A stretch of 64,000 nucleotides of DNA, from positions 18,352,001 to 18,416,000 of the forward strand of contig JBITNC010000002.1 in NCBI GenBank assembly GCA_050084985.1, given 5' to 3'. Positions 11,701 through 23,700 of the stretch are shown in pieces. Position 1 is the stretch's first letter. Each line of letters begins with the position of its first letter. The position numbers were made by a program, and so were the translations under genes. The notes below the pieces were generated by a model, which worked only from the letters and a program-made list of their open reading frames with translations, was not told the origin of the DNA and ran no database searches. The stretch comes from Nageia nagi (taxonomy: Eukaryota > Pinophyta).

Positions 11701-14700
11701 GCATGCCTCAAAAAGACAAAAACATGATTTTGTGAATCATGCGCCAAGCTTGGGGAGTGCCCAGGATGAGATGAAGGATGAAATTTAACAAGCCTAGGCA
11801 CCAAAAAGACAAAAAATCAGGCAAGATCAGGTCACAGGGCGAGCTTTAGGGTGAAGATGAGCAAGCGAGCAAAGAAGGCCAATGTGAGTAGAGCACTCAC
11901 CCTTAAGGCTGGCACATGATCCCTAATGACACAATCTTGTCTTTTTTGGGCATGCGCCAAGCCTGAAGGTGCTTTGGAACCCCTACATCTGGTCCTGGCC
12001 GAATGGACTTGAAATTTAATGCAGGCACACATCTCGAGAGGACGGACACATGGATGCCTAGAATGGAACTTTTCTCATGCTATGAAATTCCTAGATGAGG
12101 AATTCGTGGAACATGTTGGCTTGGGCCCACTGGCATCTTAGTCACAATTTTCCAGTTTATTTTTATTTCCAAGAAAAGACATTTACTTTTGCCAAAATAC
12201 TTTATTATATTATTATTTAATTCCCAAACTTGTGATAGATGAGGATTTGCTCCCACAAGTTTGGAAGAAACCTTGTAACGCCATGTGGCGATCTGTGATT
12301 GGACCTTTTGTATTTTCTCGTAATTTGCATTAGGGTTAGGGAAACACTTTGAGTTACCACAAAAACCATTTATAGTCCATTTGGGCTCATTTGCAGAGGA
12401 TTAGACATTATGCAAATTGGGCTACTTACACAATATTTATTATTTTCAAACTTGCAAGTTTCCCTCTTTTGTAATTGTGATATAATTTCAAGTAATTGAA
12501 GCGAGCATATTTTCATTTGGAACTATGGATGTGAATGTGTGTTACATCTCTATGCTATCTTGAGTGTTTGGAGCATTTTGTAAATCTTACTAAGGTGGAC
12601 AAAAGAGTGTTTGCAAATCTTTTGAAACATTTCAATTAGTGTATGGTTGTGACGTTTCATAGTTTGCACATTGGACTAGTATGTTTTGAGATGACTTTTA
12701 TATGTCGTTTAATCTAGGAACTTCACTCCCTGTTTGAGTTCTACCAACGTCATACCTTTCCTTTCCATTGCCTCAGTGCCAAGCTCCCCTTGTTAGGACA
12801 CTCATGTTGTTGCCTTCCAAGTTGGATTTGGAGTGCGTGGAACCTGGGCCAAACCCGTACGAGTCTTGTCTTAGAAACCCATACTAGTCGGTGAGAATAT
12901 TGCCCCTAGATCTGAATTCATATATCACCGTCTTCTCACAACCTCTTTTCTTTATTTTCATTTCTTTTGCGAGGCTTTCACAACAAATCTTTTCCTTTTT
13001 CTTTCTTTTTTGAGAAACAACTATTTCTAGATCATGGACCCTTCGAGTCCTTGGTTAACAAATGTTATTTGAGTTGGTAACAGCTTTAAACATCTCCACC
13101 GAATCACCTGAGTGATCCCTTGCACCCTTCACTTTCAAAGCTTTGGGGTAAATAGTCCTCATAGCGGGTAGGGGGTCATACCCTACACTCAAGTGTTGGA
13201 GTCTTTCCATAGGCCTTGCAGTTTCTATTGCCCATTAGCAAGGTGAGAAAAAAAAAGCCCCCAACAAGTACCAATTTCAAGTTCGAGTAATATAACATTG
13301 CAAATACAGATGAACTAAAAATGTCTGATGAAATATAAGTCCAGATTAAGTAGAGAAAAGGCTTGGTTTACAATAAGCTTTGTCAAAACATCAAAACTTA
13401 CGACCGTGAAAGTTTGAAACAATATGTACAGCAATTATTCCAAAACCTTCTTCTGCCCAATAGGTCGCATATGTATTTCTGTTAATGTTATTGTTTGGAT
13501 ATACATTATCTTCGGAGCATATACATTCTCTTGGGAGATTTGAATTAGATCCATTAATAAAATCAATACTAATTATACAAGATACCTTCATTAAAGTTAC
13601 ATATTGATCTAACTTGAGAGTTTATTATATTTATGTTGTGAGCAATGGCATAAACTAAATATATTGTCAAATTACAAAGTTGGATATAGTTCATGGTATG
13701 TTGTGAAACTTGTGATTCTACAGTAAATTCTAGGTATATAAAGAATCCTACAATAACAATTGGTGTAGGTAGGGACCATCAAAATGTGGGCATTCTAACA
13801 GTTTTGCATTTTGATTATATTCATTCTTTATGGTCATTAAAAAAAATCAGTGATGTGAAACTTGGCGAGTGTTTGAAAAACTCACAGTTGGAGCCAGAGT
13901 CAATACATTACTCAGGATCAACTCATCAACTTTTACTCAACTTGCAGAGTTTTTTTTTAATCACAAGTTTAAAAAAGCTTGACAAGTACAACAAAAAAAC
14001 TCATTCAGCACTGAACAAAAAACAATGGGATAAATTAAGAAACTCTTGTTCATTTAGTTCATTCTTCACTCCGCAATTACAAGAACAGAGCACGTTTGTG
14101 ACCAAGCAGAGAGGAGAGACGAGCATTTGTGTTTGGAGGCATTTGTGACAAAGCAGAGAAGATTGAAGACCATTTGTGTTTGAAGGAGTCTGTGTTTGGA
14201 CTCTGGAAGACAATTTGCCCAACAGAGAATGTTTATGTTTGGAGGATTACAACAGCAGAGCATTTATGTTTTTCACTTGTGTTTCACAGCCCGCATAGCC
14301 ACTCAACATTTTTAATTCTAGACTTCTAGAAAATTGAGGGCCACCACCAAGTAGAGCAGAGAACAACCGGAATTGCGGGCTTGGAATTTGGCGGAGGATT
14401 ATAAAATTATGACAGCTGTCAGAGCCTGCCCAGCCACTTAACAGACGTAAGTGATTTGTTATATATCTGACAAATTGTATTATTGTAGCACCCAGCCAAC
14501 CAGCCACCCTGAAAAAAATTGTACAGTATAAATGTATACTGTATACTGTAACCGTATAGTATCAAAGAACCCAGACAATTCCCTCTCATCATATATATGC
14601 TAACAATAACTAGGATAGTATTAGTCGTGCTAGTCATACGCTATGTAACAGTTTGGAACTTAAGTATTTTGGTTTGACATTAAAAACAGAGTCATCTTTT

Positions 14701-17700
14701 GGCCATGCTTTTTTTTGAAATCCAATATTGTATGTCACATAAGGCGTTAGAAATCTAGTCAGAAAAATCAGTTCCCTTTACAAATCAAAAACTATAAACT
14801 TGAGAAATTAGCTATCAGATGGCATGGTGAGAAATTAGCTATTAGATGGCATGGTGAGATGTAGAATGTAGCAGAACTTAAATTTTTTTTCTGTTTTTAT
14901 TTGTATGATACTCTAAAATAAAATGCAGATACCAATCTTTCACTATTCAAAGTCAAACTGTATACCACCCATTCCCTGAAAAATCCCATCAAAATCAGAA
15001 CGTTGGAATGCTGTTCATATGTGGCTGCTATACTCATCTGACTCACTGCCATAATCATCCGTCTCCACCCTGTGTTTGTTGAAAAAACAATTTGCCCAAT
15101 TTCTTATATTTTCTAAATGCCCAACAGAACCAAATGAAAAATGGCAACTGTTTATATTTGCAGTTTTGTTTTTTAATTTTGAAAATTTTAAGTTTCAACC
15201 AGTTAACTATTTGTTTATGATTTCCGTTTATTGATTAATTTGAGGAGGTTGTGTTAAGAGTGCCAAGATGCTTGCTAGGTTGCTGGAGGAGGTTGTGTTA
15301 GAGGTGGGGATGGAGAGAGTTGTCCAAGTGATTACAGACAACGCAGCAGCATGAAAGGAATAGAGGTCAAAGGCAAAAACAACATTCCAAGCCAAGATCA
15401 CAGACATGCAAAGCATCACAAGAAACACCAAAGAGAAGCTCAAAGACTGATTGAAGCCTTGCATAAATAACAAGTTACAATATGAGCCATTGGATCAAAA
15501 CACTCTCAACCATTCGATCGTGGGAGTTACAAAGCAATCATAACCACCGATCATGGGAGTTACAAAATACTCTCCACCACTAGATTAACTAGGAAAAGGA
15601 CAAAAAGAAAAAAAGAAACCTAATATCCTAGTACATAATTAACATGTACTCTAACACCCTCCCTTAACTAATACTAGAAGGAAGTGGAAACAAACAAGGC
15701 CAAAAAACAAGTGGAATATCCACAAATATGAGTCCTGGCAACAACGCTTGATCAGGTACTCATCTATAGTAAGTCCATAAAACTCTGCTGAAAGATGATG
15801 AAAAATCACATGGGAAAAAACCATCAATCTTTAGAGAAGAAAAGAAGAAAGATGGAGAGAAAGATGTCCTTCAACACCCCCAAGGAAAATTTCTATCACC
15901 CCAAGCAAGAAAGGTGATGAAAAGATGTCTGGAGCAATACCCCCTTTAGGACAATTGTCATTCAAGGGAGAACTGCAAATGCTCCATGTGATATCCCCAA
16001 AATATGTAGATGCCTTTTCGCCAAACTGAATATCTCCCACGAGGAAGAAAGAAGCTAGAAGGCATACATCGAAATTCTTCCCACTCCAAAAAAAGTGTGA
16101 GGAAAGAACATGAAGGTTGGTACTTGTGACGATGAATGAAACTGCGAACCATGTTGAAGTGAAGCAATCACCAATAAACTAGGAAGTGTAGAAGGACCAT
16201 TGTATTGTTGCTCAAGGAAAATAGCTATGGAAGCAATAAGAGGTAAAGAAGCCTCAAAATAGTCTCCAAGATCTCCTAAAGAGAGTCCAATCGAAGATAC
16301 TTATGAGAAAATCTCACAAGACTCCTAATGAAAGATAAAGAAAGCAAAAGAATGCTCCAAGGCAACAAGAGTAGAAGGACAAGGTGGCTCATCAAAACAA
16401 GGAAGGCCCAACACAATAGAGTCTTCAAAATGCTTTGCATCGACAAGATATGGAGGCAAATATCCTCATGAAGGTCAACAACATCCAAAATGTATGACTC
16501 TATGAAAAGAGAAGCAACTCCATCCAAAATGTCCTCGTCGAATGTGATCTCTGAAGAAGCTAAAGCCATGCAAATGTCCTGCAATAGAGTGTTTGTAACT
16601 GGATTAGAAACATCATCCTCATCCAAAACATCCTTATGCATCAAAGATTCTTCATCACAAGATGATATATCCTCAATGTGTGCACAAATAATGGAAAAAT
16701 CCATGTGAGGAGATGGTGGTAAATCCTAGTTAACAGGGGGCAAAACATCACTAGAAACCATGCTAGTAGTGTATCTAATAAGAGCAAAAACATAACCTGA
16801 TCTAGGGTACCAAAAATGCCACCCATATGTGTAAGGACAAGGCTTAGAAATAAGACCAAGAAGATATGGCAAAAGATAGAACCTAAGTGCTCAACAAGTT
16901 GATCTCCCAAACGTCCTCAAGCTGGGCGAACCTCCTCAAGCTGGGCCAACCTTCCAAAAGGCTTAAATGACTGGATCTGAAGGCCGGATCTGATCTTTGG
17001 AACACAATTGCTCTAGAGCACCTCGTGAATCTTGTGAGAGATACACTCCTATGAACACAAGGTTTCTCGTTCTTGGTTAACAAAAGCTCCTTGAGGGTTT
17101 TCATCCTCAAGAAACCTCCTCACTACAGGTTTTCATCCACATGAAGGGAAGAAACTAGCTTGGCGGCTAAGTCTCAAAGAAGATGTCCTTCAAGTGATGT
17201 GCCACACCCTTATATAGTTGGATGTCCCATTTTGTGGGTCTAGATCTCACTTCGAAGTCATGCACAACTGGACGCCTCACCTAGGATCTCACAATGCCAT
17301 TTCGGAAGAGTAAAAATCATACCTAGAGAGCTACGCTACAAGATTACAAGTGAGAACATAAATTAATGCCTCAAAAATATTAAAATCACTCCTAGATATG
17401 CGACATCCCACAAAGAGAGGATTAATCATCTTTTGGGGCTCACAATTATTCATAAAGTCCCATTATTATTTAAAATATAAAAAATAACTTCTAAATTAAT
17501 TAAATTGCAATCACACATCCTTAGGAGAGGGACGTCCCACCCTTGGTGGTCAAATAAGTCATAATGAAGCAAATGAATAGAGCGCTCCATGTGTGCATAA
17601 TTGGATAGTCCTCCACAAGACTCCAAGCTCCCCCTTGGGCCCCATGAACCTTATGAGAAGCTCCAACGTGTCGAAAATCACCATCAAGATGCCAAGTGTC

Positions 17701-20700
17701 CTCCAAATCATGACACATCTTGCTTGGATGTGGGACATACTCCTCCAAATAGGCCATATCATCTTCAAAATATACTTTATTGAAAGGATGTAAAAATGGG
17801 AACATTACAAGTCCACCCCACTCAAAATTGCTAGTCCTCAAGCAATGCCAGATTAGATGCATGACTCCATTCACTGCAACAAGATCTTCAATATCAAGAT
17901 CATAAGCAAATATGAAATACACTAACTCATGAGCATGCATGTCCATCCTAGCAGCTATTGCCCCATGAGCCCAAAGGTAAAACACCCAAAACATCACAGA
18001 AGTTTCAGCTAAGAACATCACACCCAACACCACCTCAAGGTCCTTCTTCATCATTGCATAGATGAAATCTACTAGCTGGTGCATGTGCACATCAGTCCCA
18101 AACTCTGTGGAAAACACAGCCATCCTCATCAACTCCATGGCAGCCTCAAACCACATTTGTTATCCCAGATGCAAGCCCAAACATCACCATTGCAGCCTAT
18201 ATCACCATCAAGTCTGCAGTCCAAATCAGCACAAATGCAGCTCCTAAAACAGCCCCGAACCATATGAAACATACTGTTGTTCTCAATGGGTCTGCTGTTC
18301 CCAATTGTTGAGATGACAGTCCCAGATATCATCATTACAACAGCAGTGAGCAATATCAAAAACTCAGTCCAAAAAAAACCAAATGCAGCAGCAAACACAG
18401 GAAAAGAATCACAGCTGTTATTAACAAAAGTGCAGTCCTAAATGTCATCAACGGCACATAAAATCCAACAGTGCCAAACATACAACATACCATGTCACAA
18501 CAACAGTCAAGATCACAGCAAACATACCACAAGATCCAAACCAAATTCAATCACAACCTTCAATGCAAAAACATCGAACTCCCAGATTACATCACGAACA
18601 AGTCTCAAAAGACCAAACCATTACTCACCTCTTGTCTATCTAGACAGAGAGTCCAAAAATTGCAACAGTAGCTCAAACATGAAATCTCAATGATTACATG
18701 CAAACCAAAATGAACATATAATCTTCTAGTGTTCTTCATTAGCATTTACCCCCCAATGCATACGACTCTTCACCTAAGGGTAGGACCTGTCAATGTACAA
18801 CGATTTGTTCTCTCAAGTGTCTAGGATCTCCTCGGCAAATTGCCCTAAGTGGACTGCCCTCCAGATGATGCAGTCTGAGCCAATCAAGCCTCCCTAAATC
18901 TGGACGTCCAACTTGGATGCTTGAATCTGGATACTTAAAACTCCCAACGTCCACCTTGCTTGTCCTTTGGACCAAATTCACCCCATGCTCCCTGTAATCT
19001 GAGATTTCATGTTGCATGTTGAGATCCTTATCCTTCATTTCCTCCTTCAAATCAGAAATGAAACTTTCCTCCTTCATCATATACTACCTCCAATTTGCTT
19101 GAAGTTCCTTGTTGAGGGTAGCGATCTTTCATTCCCCTTAAGGTGATCTCACGTCCTTGAGACTTGAATCTCATCTCCAAGGTTTGATAATTGGTGTAGA
19201 TCTCTCCCAAGGAATACAACCATTGTACCCCAAGCACCATGTGGGGAAATCCACCAATCGAAAAAACATAGAAATCATCTCTCACCACATAATCCTCTAG
19301 TCTAACTCCAAGCTTCTTCACCACCTTGTCGCAAAGAGAGATCTGACCATTGGTGTTTGCTACTCGGAATCCAAAAAAATCCTCAAATAGGAGACTCTTC
19401 TTCACCACAAACCCCTCATCGATGAAATTGTGGGTTGCCCCACCATCAATCAAGACAATAACATCCTCTTTGATTGCCTTTCCTTGCACCCGAAGAGTTA
19501 GGTACTTGGATGCCCAAAAATTGTGGGCATCCTAGATCTGGCCGTTTAGACTCCACTCGCACGAGATCTGGCTGCTCAAGATCCTCCAAATCTAGCTCCA
19601 TGTCTAACTCCTCATCATCCGAAATCACTTCAACATAATGGATTTTTCCTTTGCCAAGGCAACGGTGACCCAACTCCCATGGATTCCTACAACTTCTTCC
19701 ACTCCAAATCATTCCTAGTAGCCTCATCCATCTTTTTGGTAGCAAGGGGTAACTGACTCTTCAGGAAGTTGGACGAACTCTTCTTAGTGGAATAGTGGGT
19801 TTGGATCTCATCATAGCAAGCTCCAAGGTTAACACTCTTTTGATGGCATCCTATTGGGAAGTGGGGGCAAAAGCCTTCACCATGCCCCTCAATGGTTCCA
19901 TCAAACCCTCTATAAACAAAAACAACACCCTCTTCTCTGAAATGTTTGGCACCATAACGGAGATTCGCTGAAACTCGACAATGTAGGCCTCCACATTGCT
20001 CTTCTGCCTCATTGATGCTAGATCCCAAAAATACTCGTCCTCATCCTTTAGATCAAAGCGCTCCAAGACTCTTCAACTAAACTCTCCAAAGGTACAAACA
20101 AATTTATGGCCTAATGTAGTTAAGCCATGAAACCACCAATCATATGCAACTTCGTCCAAGTGTAGAGTTGAAAACTGCATAGCATCCTCTTCTAGCATGG
20201 GGCTAAGGGTGAAGTATGTTTTCAATTTCTGCAACCATGCCCTAGTCGTCATCTTGTTACTCCCATCATACATCGATACTTGCATCCGACTAATCTTGAG
20301 CTGAAGATCTCTCCTATCTCTATAGTGTCCTCCTGGTAAATGGCCTCCTCCAACTCTCTTCCCCAATATTTCGGGATAATTCTGGAAAATGATCAAAGCT
20401 TTGAACTATTCATCATTCCCTTGGTACTCCCGCTATAGGGCATTCAACTCCAAGGGGGTCACGAAACTCGGATCTACTTCTTCCTTTTGCAAGAACATAA
20501 GCCTAGACGACCTAAGTAGAGGTGGAAGACGCTCAAAGGATGGACGCACGAGTGACTGCCTTGCTGACATCTTTCCTCCTCGTGGATCCAACATGGGTCC
20601 TTGAAATGCAGGTTGGGTGGACTCTTTCCTGGTGGAACTTTCTCCTTGCATCGACTGAACAACTCCTTGCTCCATCTTGGGTGACAATCTTGTCATCATG

Positions 20701-23700
20701 TCAAGCATAGCATCAAATTTCCTCTCGGCTCTATCATTATAGTTTTAAACCATTTCCTCGTGCCTTTCTTCGTCTCCATGCATCTCTCCTTCGAACCTAT
20801 CCTCCATCTGATCCATCTCCTCTCCTTCTGGCCGGATCTGAAGATTTGGATTCAACTTATTCTTCCTTATGTAGTATCAATGAGTAGATTGCATCAATAC
20901 TCACTACACAAGCTACCAAGAAACCAACTCTGATACCACTGTAATGTCCCAAGTTAGCACAAATAATATTTTACTCAAAATTGCAAAATGCAAATTCCAA
21001 ATCACGACAATTTTATTTGAGCCACAAATAAATCAAATCTAGAATAAATGACAATTGTGCAATTGCAAAAATGCTCAAAATTTGTCCACGGGTTGGACAT
21101 CTCACTCTAAGCCACAAACAACTAGATCTAATACACCTAAAAATGCTCACAATGCTCCTCAACACTGAACAAACCACTGTAAGGCTGAGAAACAGAAAAT
21201 TGACCTTCTAGGCTAGGTGCACACTCCCACAAGCTAGAAAAACCCCCTCAAGCTGGGCAAACCTTCCAAAAGGCTTAAATGACTAGATCTAAAGGTTGGA
21301 TCTAATCTCTGAAACACAATTGCTTTGGAGCACCCCGTGAATCCTGTGAGAGATCAACTCCTATGAACACAAGGGCTTTCGTCATTGGTTCACAAAAGCT
21401 CCTTGAGGGTTTTTGTCCTAGAGAAACCTCCTTACTACGGGTTTTCATCCACAGGAAGGGAAGAAACTAGCTTAACGGCTAAATCTCAAAGAAGATGATG
21501 AATAGCAAAAGAAGTCCTTCAATTGATGTGCCACACCCTCATATAGTTGGACATCCCATTTCAGAGTCTAAAGCTTACCCCGGAGTCATGCACAACTAGA
21601 CACTTCACCTAAGATCTCACAATGCCACTTAGGAAGAGTAGAAATCACACCTAGAGAGCTAAGTTACAAGATTACAAGTGATCATAAATTAATGCCTCAA
21701 AGATATCAAAATCACTCCTAGATATGGGGCATCCCACTTAAAGAGGATTAATCCTCTTTTGGGGTTCACAATTATTCATAAAGTCCCATTATTATTTAAA
21801 ATATAAAAATCACTCCTAAATACAAATAAAACACTCCTAACTTAATTAAATTGCAATCACACATCTCTAGAAGAGGAACGTCCCACCCTTGGTAGTCAAA
21901 TAAGTCATAATGAAGCAAATGAGTGGAGCACTCCATTTGTGCATAGCTGGATAGTCCTTCACAAGTCTCCAAACTCCCCCTTAGGGTTTAGGGTTTTTTT
22001 AGGGCTTTTTTTAGGATTTAGGGTTTATATTAAAATTTTTAGCTTTATATTAAAATTTTTAGCTTTATATTAAAAATTTTAAGCTTTATATTAAAATTTT
22101 ACCATATCACTCGCTGCTCACAGATAAACAAACAGAGACACAGATTTCACATAATTGAAATTATCATTGGAGGACAAAAACAAAAGATCTTACAAAGTGT
22201 ACATTGCAAAACCAGTTTCGGATTATGTAATCCTCACCAGTTGCAGTAGTACTTTGAAGAAATAATATGGAAATATGTCAATTAAATAGGCGAGAGGAGG
22301 TTGAAACAATATGTGTTTTCAGAACAGATGCAACTGTTCATCTTCAATTCTCACCAATGGATGAAGGAGCAACACCACATGCTATCAAACTTCATCCCTG
22401 AAATACACAGGAGTCTTTCATGCTAATGAAATAGATTTCATAATAATTTAAATTGATAAACTTCATAAATTTAAATAAACTTAAAGTTTAAATAAATAAT
22501 AAAGTAAATTAATAAAAAGTATTGAATCAATTAAATTTAAATAATCTTACGTAGATTAATAATAATCATTATATAGTAAAATTTAAATAAAACTGATAAT
22601 TAATAATTATAAAATCAGAAAAATGATATAATATCAAAATTCAATTAAAAGTTTATCAAAATTAATATATTAATTTAAAAAATAAATCAAGTAACAAAAT
22701 AATAAAACTATAAATATAGTGTAAACTATATAAAATAGTTAAAACTAATAAATAGTTTAAATTATTAAATTTATTAAAAAATTAATAATATTATATAATA
22801 ATTAATTAAAATAATTAAAACTATATAAATAGTTAAAATTATTAAAATTAAATATTATTTTTAAATAATATAAGGTAATAAAATTTTATAAATTTTAAAA
22901 CCAAATACTATTTATTGAAATCTACTACGTAACAAAAAAGAACCTAGCTTTTTTGGATTTCTCCAACAGGTGATAGGGGGAAGTATGAATGACAGAGCCA
23001 GAACTTCTTGGTAATGCCCATGGAGTTTAGGGTTTAGGAAAACCCCCAACTCCAAGTCTAGAGTAGAAGAGCTGTAGTTAAGCTTGAAGACAAGGGGGTC
23101 CGTTTTCTTCCTCTTGGTGCCTCAAGGAGACGAGAAAGAAGCTCTGGTTTATCTCCCTAGGAGACTTTGTTGAAGCAACGAAGTAGAAATTTTGGTGGGT
23201 ATACTCTAGCCCTCAACCTTTGAAAGAAAGAATTCTTCAACTCTATGAAACCGGTAGTATGAGATTTTCTCAAGAGATACCTACGGAGCTCATTGATAAC
23301 GAATGCTCTCTTCTAGTGTGGAGGATGCCATGACTTGTATGGAATATATTGATAAATGTTTAATGGTTTTGGATAGCACTTTGTGGATAAAATGCCAGAA
23401 GAAGTAAAGCTTGCATCCTTGTAAAACGTAATATCAAGAATGTCTACAAAGAACTGTGAAACACATAGCGTAATGTTGATCTCAAGATAGACGTTTTGGT
23501 AAAGCTGGAAAAAATCCTATAAAGACTCTTTGGAGCCAACCCAGATTCCAAACGCATAATCTATGAACCTCTTAAAAAACAGCAAGTTCTCTTTGTTGAA
23601 GCATGAAAACACTTGCTTCTCCAAGTCGCAGAGGAAGAGACAAGCATAAACCACTACGAAGTTAGAACCCATTGTTGTGCCGCGAATCTGTTGGTACACT

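Noticed and set aside
10996-11966. CRISPR array
   Set aside because: Units are imperfect long palindromes with spacers of very different length in a plant LTR.
13693-14148. 151-codon plus-strand frame as a gene
   Set aside because: No family resemblance, no splice-consistent neighbours, and overlapping short repeats at its 3' end.
14515-14570. Structured RNA at the TATACTGTATACTGTA tract
   Set aside because: It is a short alternating AT-rich simple repeat without a supported longer fold.
16276-16704. 142-codon minus-strand frame as a host gene
   Set aside because: It lies inside the outer LTR element, is acidic then hydrophobic without any recognised domain, and is followed by decayed sequence up to the polypurine tract.
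17521-18156. 211-codon minus-strand frame as an envelope-like gene
   Set aside because: It crosses from the interior into the LTR, has no signal peptide or cleavage-site pattern and no recognisable domain; the LTR part of the frame recurs at the other LTR.
19420-19450. Asp-Gly-Gly in the protease as an inactivating mutation
   Set aside because: Gly in place of Ser at this position also occurs in other plant gypsy proteases, so it does not by itself show loss of function; the frameshifts do.
21981-22027. True telomere or chromosome end
   Set aside because: Only three exact TTTAGGG units, interrupted by T-runs, inside an LTR insertion with the same LTR continuing on the other side.
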